Position numbers and translations under genes: made by a program. Positions 44,281-51,633 of a stretch of 64,000 bases of DNA are shown here, one piece after another. Under the pieces are notes generated by a model. It had not been told where the DNA came from. It was given only the letters and a program-made list of their open reading frames with translations, and searched no databases. Position 1 is the stretch's first letter; every line of letters starts with the position of its first letter. The DNA is from Alteribacillus iranensis (GTDB lineage Bacteria > Bacillota > Bacilli > Bacillales > Marinococcaceae): positions 1 through 64,000 of the forward strand of contig NZ_FONT01000007.1 in assembly GCF_900113025.1 (NCBI RefSeq). Reading direction: 5' to 3'.

Positions 44281-44326
44281 TCTGCAATGAAATAATTTCT
44301 ATTTTCATCATTAAAGCAGAAAAAAA
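44281..44326 (-). terminator. Hairpin, minus-strand terminator-like
   Basis: TCTGC and GCAGA close a loop that holds a second stem ATGAAA/TTTCAT; on the minus strand it is followed by TTTTTTATT. It could end readthrough from the gene at 44444. Confidence 0.5.
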
Positions 44327-44337
44327 TTGTTATCTAT

Positions 44338-44410
44338 GTAGAGCCCTCCTTAGGTAAACAAAGGGTCCCTAGCCGGACACCTCCTACACACCCAAGGAGG
44401 CTCTTTTTGT
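44338..44410 (+). terminator. Complex terminator or small RNA 3' end
   Basis: GAGCCCTCCTT pairs with AAGGAGGCTC around a ~45-base interior that itself folds (GGTCC/GGAC-ACC), followed by TTTTTG. The interior exposes CCTCCT- and CACCC-type runs resembling anti-Shine-Dalgarno sequences. It is the end of the DUF2935-like transcript or of a separate RNA. Confidence 0.6.
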
Positions 44411-44443
44411 AGATACCTCGATTAGACGCACATGTTTTTCTAA

Positions 44444-44797
44444 TTAATAATACGAATAAGGGTATCCATAATATGGAGATGGAGCAAAGTAAGGTAATAA
44501 AGCTAGTGCTGCCAATGAGGCAAGTGGGAAAGTACGCCTCCGAAAGCGACGGTATCTCCTTCTCGGAGGACCATAATATTGTCTGTCACCTAAATGTTCG
44601 TTTTCTTGGTCCGAGACATCCTCGCCTACTAAAACGCTGACTTGATCTCTGCTCACATTCTCAATAATGCCGTCCCATTCACTGCCATCTTTCATGGAAA
44701 ACATCACATGATAGTTCATGTACTGGTTACACTTATCATGCATCCAATGTGTATCATCATATGGTTGATTGTAGTGATAATTTCCAGTGTATTTCAT
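44444..44797 (-). CDS. Small Tyr/Arg-rich protein, unknown
   Basis: 117-residue protein. Residues 1-70 form a small beta-type domain (YMNYHVMFSMKDGSEWDGII, VSRDQVSVLVGED) reminiscent of an Sm-like fold; then a Pro/Arg-rich patch (GPPRRRYRRFRRRTFPL), one hydrophobic helix and a Tyr/Pro-rich tail (PYFAPSPYYGYPYSYY) as in spore coat or surface proteins. ATG at 44797 with GGGAGGGG upstream. I do not recognise a named family; a spore-related role is a guess. Confidence 0.65.
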   Translation of the reverse strand: MKYTGNYHYNQPYDDTHWMHDKCNQYMNYHVMFSMKDGSEWDGIIENVSRDQVSVLVGEDVSDQENEHLGDRQYYGPPRRRYRRFRRRTFPLASLAALALLPYFAPSPYYGYPYSYY

Positions 44798-44887
44798 TCT
44801 TACCCCTCCCTTTCCCTCACCATGATATTCATCTATATAAGGAAAGTTACGATTTTTTCTTCTTCCCATAAGGAGTCTCTTTCCATT

Positions 44888-44926
44888 AAAAAAAGCAGCC
44901 TCTCCGTTTAGGGAGAGTACTGCCTG
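44888..44926 (-). terminator. Terminator of wrbA-like gene
   Basis: On the minus strand AGGCAGTACTCTCC pairs with GGAGAGGCTGCT (small bulge) and runs into TTTTTTT. Confidence 0.85.
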
Positions 44927-44934
44927 ACTTCATC

Positions 44935-45546
44935 TTATTGACTTTGCTTCACCCATGACGCTATCGTCGCCGTTCGTTTTCCTTGATGTTTTACTGCTTC
45001 TTCGACATCCTCTTGCATCGTTCCATTCTGATCTACCGTTACACTGTTTCCATATGGGTTCCCTCCGGATGTAAAAGCACTTTGATCCGTGTACCCTGGA
45101 GCTGCAATGATTGCTCCCCAGTGCATCATCGTCGTGTATAATGCTTTCACTGTTGCTTCCTGTCCGCCGTGAGGGTTGTTAGCAGAAGACATGGCACTTA
45201 CTACTTTATTCATTAACTTCCCATTCGCCCAGAGACCACCCGTCGTGTCAAGAAACTGCTTCATTTGACCGGGCACATTACCGAAGCGGGTTGGCATACT
45301 AAATATAATAGCATCTGCCCATTCAAGGTCGTCCAACGACACTTCGGGTACATCTTTCGTTTCTTCCAGATGCGCCTTCCAGGCGGGGTTGGAATTGATG
45401 GCTTCTTGAGGAGCCAATTCAGGAACTTTACGCACTTTCACTTCAGCACCCGCTGATTTTGCTCCCTCTTCTGCCCACTTTGCCATTTGATAATTTGTCC
45501 CGGTAGAACTGTAATAAATAATTGCTACGTTAACATTTGTCAACAT
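44935..45546 (-). CDS. wrbA: NAD(P)H:quinone oxidoreductase WrbA
   Basis: 203-residue flavodoxin-like quinone reductase. FMN phosphate loop YYSSTGTNYQMA (about 11-22), WADAIIFSMPTRFGNVPGQM and the SSANNPHGGQEAT segment are typical of WrbA. It reduces quinones by two electrons and protects against oxidative stress. ATG at 45546 follows AAGGAGAG; a start five codons earlier would overlap that site. Single gene with a strong terminator. Confidence 0.92.
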   Translation of the reverse strand: MLTNVNVAIIYYSSTGTNYQMAKWAEEGAKSAGAEVKVRKVPELAPQEAINSNPAWKAHLEETKDVPEVSLDDLEWADAIIFSMPTRFGNVPGQMKQFLDTTGGLWANGKLMNKVVSAMSSANNPHGGQEATVKALYTTMMHWGAIIAAPGYTDQSAFTSGGNPYGNSVTVDQNGTMQEDVEEAVKHQGKRTATIASWVKQSQ

Positions 45547-45729
45547 CCATCTCTCCTTCATGTCTTCTGTATGAAACGCTTCTTTCTTTTCAAAATGGAA
45601 GAGGTGTCTGCATACTTAGCTTCTCCAACTGGAATGTCATTATTCTTTCCCTTCTTCATATTATTTGTTGGATGTTAGTCGGATGGATTTTACGTAGCCT
45701 GGCTAGTGGGTGAGGATTTTCCTTTCCGA

Positions 45730-46251
45730 CTAACTACTCTTTTCGGGATGAATACGTATTAATTCATTTTTCACCTGGTCAAAGCCTCCCCCTGCAAGTT
45801 CTAACATGAGTGGATCGCCGTAATAAATAAATTCACCACGTCCAAGGACAAGCCAGTTTTCCTCCGCTAATTCAATATAAAATGCCCCATGTTGATTGGA
45901 GTATATAGAATATTCTTCATACGCGTCGATCAGTTCGTCCCGGTTCACATCTCGGCCCACTCCTCGTTGAGTCGTCGCATCAGGATCATACGATACTACC
46001 GCAATCACTGTATTCCCTGATAACACGACAGCAAAAGAGTCATACTCATAAATGATTGCTTCCTCCGCTGGACCAGGTATTGTTTCTTTTGAAAGGGGAA
46101 CACCTGCCTTGTCTGCAACGTCTTCTTCGGCATCACCGAGTCCAATTCCATTCGGCGCCAACTCCATATTTGTATCTCCCTCGACGCCGCAACCAGTAAT
46201 ACAGAATACAATTATCATCATCCAATACTTATCTTTTATGAATGGGATCAA
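45730..46251 (-). CDS. Putative lipoprotein, unknown
   Basis: About 173 residues with a short Lys-bearing leader and the lipobox ITGC at about residue 19-22, so export and lipid attachment are likely. The mature part is acidic (VEGDTNMELAPNGIGLGDAE), with a repeat-like GLGDAEEDV/GVPLSKE pattern found in Bacillus proteins that bind CAP- or SCP-related domains (weak recall). Start TTG at 46251 is favoured by GAGGTGG 5 bases upstream. Function unknown. Confidence 0.65.
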   Translation of the reverse strand: MIPFIKDKYWMMIIVFCITGCGVEGDTNMELAPNGIGLGDAEEDVADKAGVPLSKETIPGPAEEAIIYEYDSFAVVLSGNTVIAVVSYDPDATTQRGVGRDVNRDELIDAYEEYSIYSNQHGAFYIELAEENWLVLGRGEFIYYGDPLMLELAGGGFDQVKNELIRIHPEKSS

Positions 46252-46453
46252 GAAAACCACCTCATTTGATGATATATACCCTTGTTGATATGTAGTTGTA
46301 ACCTTTTCATAAATTTCATTAGATCTTTTTTATCGAGACCATTATACTAGAAACAGGAATATATTTCTTATAACATAAGGCTGTATTCACAACATTCTAT
46401 TAGAAAACAGCCTATCGTAAAGAAAAGATGATGGGAGAGGGAGGAATCAACCC

Positions 46454-47131
46454 GTGTTACAAATAGGAGAATTCATGTATATTCAAATTCATTCCGAAGA
46501 TATCCCTCCTCTGCGCGCTCGTATTATGGAATATAAAAATGGCTACTTATTTATCGATAGCCCTATAAACACGCACACGAGAAAAACCAAACCGCTTCAA
46601 GAGGGAATGAACGTAACAGTTTCTTTTGTAAGACCAGGTAGCGGGATGTATCAATTCGAGACGAAAGTCGTGAAACGCTACATGGGCAAAATAATGACAT
46701 ATCTGTTGAAAGATCCCGGGGTCCGTCACTACAAAAATATCCAGCAACGGGAATATTTTCGTGTTAATGCCATGCTTGACGTTGATGTGACTTCACCTAT
46801 TAAAGGTGCTCATTTTCGCACCACCACCGTAGATATAAGCGGAGGCGGCATGGCAATTGTGCTTCCAAAAGGTGAGTTTTTAGAAAAAGGAGAAGCCATT
46901 GTTTGCTCGTTTACCGTAGATATTCGAGAGACACGCGTTCCTATCGCAGCATCTTGTCAAGTCGTACGTACATTTCAAAAGAGGAAAGATTCTCTCCCGT
47001 TAGCTGCATTAAAATTTCAAGGGCTCCACGAAACAGATCGGCAACATATCATTCATTTCTGTTTTGAACAACAACGAAAATGGCAAGGAGGGCAATCCGC
47101 CCACTTCACAAAAAATGGAAATCGCAACTAA
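46454..47131 (+). CDS. ypfA: PilZ c-di-GMP receptor (YpfA/DgrA-like)
   Basis: 225-residue flagellar-brake type protein: N-terminal YcgR-like domain and C-terminal PilZ domain. The c-di-GMP motifs are intact: R99xxxR103 in QQREYFRVN and D127xS129xxG132 in VDISGGGMAI. B. subtilis YpfA (DgrA) inhibits motility at high c-di-GMP. Start is GTG with GAGGGAGGAATC upstream. No flagellar or cyclase gene is close; it may also influence the Tad pilus. Confidence 0.88.
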   Translation: MLQIGEFMYIQIHSEDIPPLRARIMEYKNGYLFIDSPINTHTRKTKPLQEGMNVTVSFVRPGSGMYQFETKVVKRYMGKIMTYLLKDPGVRHYKNIQQREYFRVNAMLDVDVTSPIKGAHFRTTTVDISGGGMAIVLPKGEFLEKGEAIVCSFTVDIRETRVPIAASCQVVRTFQKRKDSLPLAALKFQGLHETDRQHIIHFCFEQQRKWQGGQSAHFTKNGNRN

Positions 47132-47176
47132 AATAACGATTTCTCTTTTTCCGACGAGAACATAAGATTTTGTAAT

Positions 47177-47215
47177 AAAAAAGCTGTCTCTATGCTACTA
47201 ACATAAAGACAGCTT
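47177..47215 (-). terminator. Terminator of sspH operon
   Basis: AAGCTGTCT and AGACAGCTT pair perfectly around 17 bases; minus-strand tail TTTTTTATTA. Confidence 0.85.
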
Positions 47216-47229
47216 ACTCCCTATATGTC

Positions 47230-47409
47230 TTATCTTTCCGTTAATTGGTCTACAGATACGCTATGCTTTGTAGCGGGGTTATCAAGTGGATGAACCGTGG
47301 CTTGCCCCACTTCTTGGTCCACGTGTTCGATATACACTTTTTCCCCGTTGTACGTTACATCGACCATCGTATCCATCGATAAGATTTCCTGTGCTCGTTG
47401 TGCATCCAT
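47230..47409 (-). CDS. sspH: H-type small acid-soluble spore protein
   Basis: 59-residue SASP of the SspH family: MDAQRAQEILSMDTMVDVTY at the start, VYIEHVDQEVGQATVHPLDN in the middle and SVDQLTER at the end match the family almost throughout. It coats or packs the forespore core. AAAGGAGGAAAGAAA precedes the ATG. It lies 13 bases after the stop of adhB, same strand, thus last gene of an operon yraG-yraF-adhB-sspH. Forespore expression is expected for the family. Confidence 0.93.
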   Translation of the reverse strand: MDAQRAQEILSMDTMVDVTYNGEKVYIEHVDQEVGQATVHPLDNPATKHSVSVDQLTER

Positions 47410-47422
47410 TTTCTTTCCTCCT

Positions 47423-48559
47423 TTACGGCTCTAAAACGACCTTAATACAGCCTTCTGTTTTGGTATCAAATATTTCATATCCATATTTTGCCTCATTTAA
47501 TGGCAAAGTATGCGTAATAATATCACTTAAATCGACTTTTTCCTCTGCAATCATATCGTGTAAGAAAGGCATATAATGAATAACCGGTGCTTGTCCTGTT
47601 CTGATGTTCACATTACGTTGAAAGATATCCCCGAGAGGAAAGGCGTTATAACGGGATGAATACACTCCTGTGACTTGGATATTTCCACCCTTCCGTACGG
47701 CTTGGCTCGCCATGACTAATGCGCCCATAGCACCGCCTTGCAACTTTAATCCAGTTGCAAGAAATTCTAAATCTGTCATTTTTCCGTCCATGCCGACGCA
47801 ATCAATAACAACATCAGCACCACCTTTCGTCATTTCATGCAAATAACTTCCTGCATTTTCGTAATCCTCAAAATTAATTACTTCCACTTTGTTCGTTCGT
47901 TTAGCATGCTCTAGCCGATATCCCACGTAATCGACGGCGATAACTCGCTCAGCTCCTTTTAACCAAGCGAACTTTTGCGCCAACAAACCAACCGGACCGC
48001 ATCCGAGTATAATGACGGTATCTCCTTTTTTCATTCCTGAATTATCCACGCTCCAGTACGCTGTTACTCCAGCGTCCGACAGCAGTACTAAATTCTTATC
48101 ATCTACCTCACTGTGTTCAGGTATTTTATATGGGGTAAAGTTTCCATACGGGACTCGCATGTACTCCGCTTGTCCACCTGGATACCCTCCTGTCGTACCG
48201 GAATATCCAAAATAAGCTCCCATTTCCCCATTGTCGTTTGCATTGTCACATTGGCTCTCTAATTCATTTTCACAAAACCAACAATGGCCGCAGCTAACAT
48301 TAAAAGGGATCACCACTCGATCTCCTTTTTTTAAATGCTTTACTTCTGGACCTGTTTCCTCTACGATACCCATTGGTTCATGGCCAATAATATAATCCTC
48401 TTGTGCGTTCGGGATCATGCCGTGCACTAAATGTAAGTCCGATCCGCAAATGGCTGTATTGGTCAGCTTAATAATGACATCATCTTGTTTTTCTATTTTC
48501 GGATCTTCAACATCTTTGACCGCTATATTTTTGACACCTTGAAACGTCACAGCTTTCAT
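47423..48559 (-). CDS. adhB: Zinc-type alcohol dehydrogenase AdhB-like
   Basis: 378-residue zinc-dependent MDR dehydrogenase. Catalytic zinc set ICGSDLHLVHG and IIGHEPMGIVEE; structural zinc CGHCWFCENELESQC; NAD motif ILGCGPVGLLAQ. It is close to glutathione-independent formaldehyde dehydrogenase types. In B. subtilis, from memory, adhB lies among the coat-like genes yraG, yraF, yraE and yraD; the same set surrounds it here, so a sporulation-specific role is likely. GGAGGAAATTAAAAT precedes the ATG. Confidence 0.92.
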   Translation of the reverse strand: MKAVTFQGVKNIAVKDVEDPKIEKQDDVIIKLTNTAICGSDLHLVHGMIPNAQEDYIIGHEPMGIVEETGPEVKHLKKGDRVVIPFNVSCGHCWFCENELESQCDNANDNGEMGAYFGYSGTTGGYPGGQAEYMRVPYGNFTPYKIPEHSEVDDKNLVLLSDAGVTAYWSVDNSGMKKGDTVIILGCGPVGLLAQKFAWLKGAERVIAVDYVGYRLEHAKRTNKVEVINFEDYENAGSYLHEMTKGGADVVIDCVGMDGKMTDLEFLATGLKLQGGAMGALVMASQAVRKGGNIQVTGVYSSRYNAFPLGDIFQRNVNIRTGQAPVIHYMPFLHDMIAEEKVDLSDIITHTLPLNEAKYGYEIFDTKTEGCIKVVLEP

Positions 48560-48582
48560 ATTTTAATTTCCTCCCATAGGTG

Positions 48583-48942
48583 TTATTGAGGGGGAACCGG
48601 AAACAATCCTTTTCGATTGTTGTTTGCCGGGAAAAGATCAAGTTCCGCAATGTCTACCGCCGTTTGAGCCGCCTTAATATCGAGGGCTTGCTGCTCTTGA
48701 ACGTCATAAGGAAAAAACCATTTTTTGTCTGACATTAACTGTATCACTTCTTGTTGATAGGTAATGGCTGCTTCCATCTGGTTTCGAATGGTTGTTCTCA
48801 CCTCGGGACTCGCTGCTTCCGTCAATGCAATAGAATAATTTCGCACCGCTTCTTTCACTGTTATTAATAAATCAAGAGCGATGGCTGAATCTACTTTCTC
48901 TGCCATTCCCACTGAATGAATAGGATCTTGGTAATCTTTCAT
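48583..48942 (-). CDS. yraF: CotF C-half-like coat protein (YraF-like)
   Basis: 119-residue all-helical protein matching the C-terminal part of spore coat CotF: LLITVKEAVRNYSIALTEAA, SPEVRTTIRNQMEAAI and KWFFPYDVQEQ. Starts by 4-base overlap with the upstream small gene, so the two products are made together. In B. subtilis CotF is one precursor cut into two coat polypeptides; here the two parts are encoded separately. The C-terminus adds a short Pro-rich tail. Confidence 0.85.
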   Translation of the reverse strand: MKDYQDPIHSVGMAEKVDSAIALDLLITVKEAVRNYSIALTEAASPEVRTTIRNQMEAAITYQQEVIQLMSDKKWFFPYDVQEQQALDIKAAQTAVDIAELDLFPANNNRKGLFPVPPQ

Positions 48943-49163
48943 TTACTGACCCCCGTTTCATCGTTCTGTGTGTATGGATATAAACGTTGTAATTCATTTA
49001 TATTTAATATAGACATTTGAACATTCTTCTCTAATAATGCCCGAAGGTCTTGATCAAAAACGATCCCCTGCATCATCTTTGATTTCAACAAGGCCACGGT
49101 GCTCAAGTTCAGAAGTTCGTGAGTATCCATTGTTTCATGAAGAGCCAAGTCCTCTTTTCCCAT
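48939..49163 (-). CDS. yraG: CotF N-half-like coat protein (YraG-like)
   Basis: 74-residue protein whose LALHETMDTHELLNLSTVAL matches the N-terminal part of CotF. Probably the partner of the YraF-like protein. ATG at 49163 with GGAGGACAGGG 9 bases upstream; overlap ATGA with the next gene. Upstream is a candidate sigma-F promoter (49199-49229). Confidence 0.8.
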   Translation of the reverse strand: MGKEDLALHETMDTHELLNLSTVALLKSKMMQGIVFDQDLRALLEKNVQMSILNINELQRLYPYTQNDETGVSK

Positions 49164-49198
49164 ATCGTTTCCCTGTCCTCCTTTACACAAATCTATCG

Positions 49199-49229
49199 TT
49201 AATTTGCCTCTTTCACTTAGTCACTATAC
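49199..49229 (-). promoter_or_regulatory. Candidate sigma-F promoter, yraG side
   Basis: Minus strand: GTATA, 16 bases, GGCAAATTAA, near the sigma-F form GYWTA-N16-GGNRANANTR (5/5 and 8/10). Predicted start about 29 bases before yraG. Confidence 0.4.
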
Positions 49230-49256
49230 TAAGGAAACTCTCTTTCTCCGCTGTAT

Positions 49257-49285
49257 GTATAAATAAACAACAGACGAGTATTCTA
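49257..49285 (+). promoter_or_regulatory. Candidate sigma-G promoter, yraE side
   Basis: GTATA, 17 bases, TATTCTA, near the sigma-G form gHATR-N17-18-CATWMTA, 40 bases before the plus coat genes. Confidence 0.4.
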
Positions 49286-49324
49286 TGCTCACAGGAGAAA
49301 TTTTAAGGAGGAAGGAGAGAGGAT

Positions 49325-49531
49325 ATGTCTGATAAATTAGCGCTTCATGAGAGGCTCGAGCTTCATGAAATCCTAACATTTAAAAACTTGAACTTAACTA
49401 AGTCTTCAACGATGCGTGGATTGGTTGGATGTAAGGAATTGAAGGGAATTCTAGAGAATGAGGTGAAGGAAGGCCAGCAGCATGTCACCCAATTACATGA
49501 ACTTTTACAAAGGAGAGACACTACATCATGA
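49325..49531 (+). CDS. yraE: CotF N-half-like coat protein (YraE-like)
   Basis: 68-residue protein, paralogue of the divergent YraG-like gene: LALHERLELHEILTFKNLNL. All helical. ATG with AAGGAGGAAGGAGAGAGG upstream. Its stop overlaps the next start by 4 bases. Confidence 0.8.
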   Translation: MSDKLALHERLELHEILTFKNLNLTKSSTMRGLVGCKELKGILENEVKEGQQHVTQLHELLQRRDTTS

Positions 49532-49824
49532 CCAATATGCTTCAAAAAGTAGCTGGCTTGAGTGGTATGACTGATCAAGTCATTGCCGTCGATTATCTGA
49601 TATCAGTGAAATCTGCTGTACGAAACTTAACGTTTGCATTAACGGAAGCTGTCACTCCCGAAGTGAGAGAAATCCTTCACCATCAGCTGAACGATGCGAT
49701 TCAATCTCACGAAAAAATCAGTCAATACATGATGGATAAAGGATATTATTATCCAAGCGATTTAGAAGAACAACGAAAAGTAGACAAAAAAGCATCTCAA
49801 ACGGCTCTTAAGTTAGCAGACTAG
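49528..49824 (+). CDS. yraD: CotF C-half-like coat protein (YraD-like)
   Basis: 98-residue protein, paralogue of YraF-like: YLISVKSAVRNLTFALTEAV, TPEVREILHHQLNDAI, KGYYYPSDLEEQ. Translationally coupled to the YraE-like gene. The four coat genes form two divergent pairs, each an N-half followed by a C-half. Confidence 0.85.
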   Translation: MTNMLQKVAGLSGMTDQVIAVDYLISVKSAVRNLTFALTEAVTPEVREILHHQLNDAIQSHEKISQYMMDKGYYYPSDLEEQRKVDKKASQTALKLAD

Positions 49825-49835
49825 ATGAAATAAAA

Positions 49836-49873
49836 ATGAGATTGTTTCCCATTGGTGATGGTAACAATCTCAT
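49836..49873 (+). terminator. Terminator of yraE-yraD-like pair
   Basis: ATGAGATTGTT and AACAATCTCAT pair perfectly; tail CTAGTATTTT is weak. Confidence 0.65.
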
Positions 49874-49945
49874 CTAGTATTTTAACCGGAGAAGGGATGT
49901 CTTTGTTTCATCTCTGAGTGCATGACTCCCTAATTTTCTGACATT

Positions 49946-50254
49946 TCAAGCTGGCAGTTGTTTTTTGAAGCGCTTCATCCCGCTGCAACAGAGGTGTTGA
50001 AATGGTCCGTATCCTGTCCGATGAATTTTTAAAGATCGCTTTGCCTGGATATCTCTGTGTACGTACACTTCTAGTTCATCGATCATAGTAACTGTCATTT
50101 CTTGCATGTTCTCAGGTCGCTCTAGCATGACCATCACATCAATCGGTCCTTTTCCTTTGTTTGGATTTAATGGATAAAAAGGATATAACGCAACGGTCCC
50201 ACCATTCTTTCTTACCCAATGCTTCGTCTTTTCATCCATAAAGATCTTTGTCAT
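49946..50254 (-). CDS. Small CC-motif protein, unknown
   Basis: 102-residue protein with WVRKNGGTVALYPFYPLNP at the start, YVHRDIQAKRSLKIHRTGYG in the middle and a CCSGMKRFKK motif near the end. The layout (W-GG start, YVH in the middle) is loosely like the CC/Se-motif family of redox-type small proteins, where one cysteine may be selenocysteine in other species; here both are Cys. ATG with AAAGGAGGTC upstream. Low certainty of family. Confidence 0.6.
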   Translation of the reverse strand: MTKIFMDEKTKHWVRKNGGTVALYPFYPLNPNKGKGPIDVMVMLERPENMQEMTVTMIDELEVYVHRDIQAKRSLKIHRTGYGPFQHLCCSGMKRFKKQLPA

Positions 50255-50466
50255 CTCAAAGACCTCCTTTACACTAAAATAAATTACAATTCATATTGTA
50301 ACATAAAGATATAGGTAGTTATCAATAGATAAACATAGAATTTATAAGGTAATTTTAATATGATTCTCTCTCACGCATACTACTAGCACATATAGCATGT
50401 TATACAGTTTTATATCCATTTGCATCTATCGTTCTCTTTTGTTATATAAGGAAAGCATTATTCTTG

Positions 50467-50997
50467 TTACCTTCGTTCCTCTTTCGCTCTCTTGTTAAAC
50501 GATGCATTATTTATTTTTCTCCGTATATAATAAATTTTTCGCTTCGGCTCCACTCCAGTGAGTCTCCAATTATTATTAGGAAAGAAGCGATACAGCCAAG
50601 ATTCAGACTGATCGATTACATTTCTTTCATTTCTCTCCGTGCTATCCACCCATAACCAAGCTTCAATATCTTCTGAATTTTCTCCCGCTACACACACAAC
50701 CAATATATCCCTCTGGTATGCAGACGTTATGAGTTTTCCATGATGAAGGGCAGTAAATAATTTTAATGCTTCATCCATAATAGCTAATTGAGAAACAACA
50801 TAATCGGTCGTATGTAGAAATGGTTGGTAGTCCAAATACCTCCACAATCTCTTCAATATTAAAAGGAGCTGTTTTTTTGTCGTAATATTCTTGCGAGAGA
50901 TGTCAAATAAAATGTAATTATACATCTGCTGCAACGTGAGTGCCGCTTCTGAGTGAAAATCATCCTGTTCATTTTCTAGATAACGTTCGAAATCCAA
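50467..50997 (-). CDS. Unknown cytosolic protein
   Basis: 176-residue protein, no membrane helix or signal. Helical first 110 residues (TLQQMYNYILFDISRKNIT, LILKRLWRYLDYQPFLH), then a strand-rich part (DILVVCVAGENSEDIEAWLWV) and a basic tail. I do not recognise it. TTG at 50997 follows AAGGAGGAAGG; an ATG at 51036 is possible but has a poor site. Lies 60 bases after the DUF2325 gene on the same strand, so it may share its iron-responsive promoter. Confidence 0.6.
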   Translation of the reverse strand: MDFERYLENEQDDFHSEAALTLQQMYNYILFDISRKNITTKKQLLLILKRLWRYLDYQPFLHTTDYVVSQLAIMDEALKLFTALHHGKLITSAYQRDILVVCVAGENSEDIEAWLWVDSTERNERNVIDQSESWLYRFFPNNNWRLTGVEPKRKIYYIRRKINNASFNKRAKEERR

Positions 50998-51057
50998 CGT
51001 ATCCTTCCTCCTTATGCTCTCCTTACAGTTTTTCATTATTATAATTTCTCACTTTGG

Positions 51058-51372
51058 TTACTTTTGTAAAAATTGACATTGTTTACACATGTTTTTGGAT
51101 TGGGCTAATGATTGATAAATGGAACACCAAGAACGTTTTGCATAGCAGACAGGAATAGATCGTTCTTTCGCCTGTTCTGTTATTTTTTTCGCAACATTGT
51201 GGTTGATAAAATCTGTCAGAATGAGAACGGCATCGATCTCTTTCGGAATACCTTGGCGTACCATTCTAGTCTTTCTGCCATCCATATGTAGGATCTCCCC
51301 AAAACCTAGCGACTTCAACCGTGTGGTAATCGTACCGAGCCTATCTGCTCCTACAATCATTAAGGTATTCAT
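51058..51372 (-). CDS. DUF2325 protein, Fur-controlled
   Basis: 104-residue protein of the DUF2325 family: MIVGADRLGTITTRLKSLGF (GAD head), DAVLILTDFINHNVAKKITE and a Cys-rich end CYAKRSWC ... CKQCQF. The CxxC suggests a metal or redox site. A near-perfect Fur box lies inside its promoter (51422-51450). GGAGGGTTAAAGC precedes the ATG. Iron-repressed function unknown. Confidence 0.78.
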   Translation of the reverse strand: MNTLMIVGADRLGTITTRLKSLGFGEILHMDGRKTRMVRQGIPKEIDAVLILTDFINHNVAKKITEQAKERSIPVCYAKRSWCSIYQSLAQSKNMCKQCQFLQK

Positions 51373-51396
51373 ACTGCTTTAACCCTCCGTATTAAT

Positions 51397-51411
51397 TGAA
51401 AACTATTCTCA
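51397..51411. promoter_or_regulatory. Second Fur-box-like site
   Basis: TGAAAACTATTCTCA matches the 15-mer TGATAATNATTATCA at about 11-12 of 14 fixed positions. It lies just after the predicted start of transcription, 32 bases from the main box. Confidence 0.45.
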
Positions 51412-51421
51412 TCATGTGTAT

Positions 51422-51450
51422 ATTTTAGTGAAAATGATTATCAATGTCAA
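51422..51450 (-). promoter_or_regulatory. Sigma-A promoter with Fur box in spacer
   Basis: Minus strand: TTGACA, 17-base spacer, TAAAAT. Inside the spacer TGAAAATGATTATCA (plus-strand reading, 51429-51443) matches the Bacillus Fur box at 13 of 14 fixed positions. Iron-loaded Fur would block RNA polymerase here. Confidence 0.75.
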
Positions 51451-51584
51451 CGTGACTATGTGCTTATATAATGGGATGAGTAAGACATTCTAATGAGCGA
51501 TACATTGATTGTTAAAGATTTTAGGTGATTTCATTCAACGGTCTGGGAAATCTTTTAGATTCCCAATCGCAAAGGGAAACAAAA

Positions 51585-51627
51585 AAATCAGGCCACTCTT
51601 TTAATGAGAGTGTGCCTGATTTTTTTC
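51585..51627. terminator. Strong terminator of SurA-like gene
   Basis: AAATCAGGC and GCCTGATTT pair around a second perfect stem CACTCTT/ATGAGAGTG, with A7 before and T7 after, active on either strand. Confidence 0.9.
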
Positions 51628-51633
51628 TAACTA

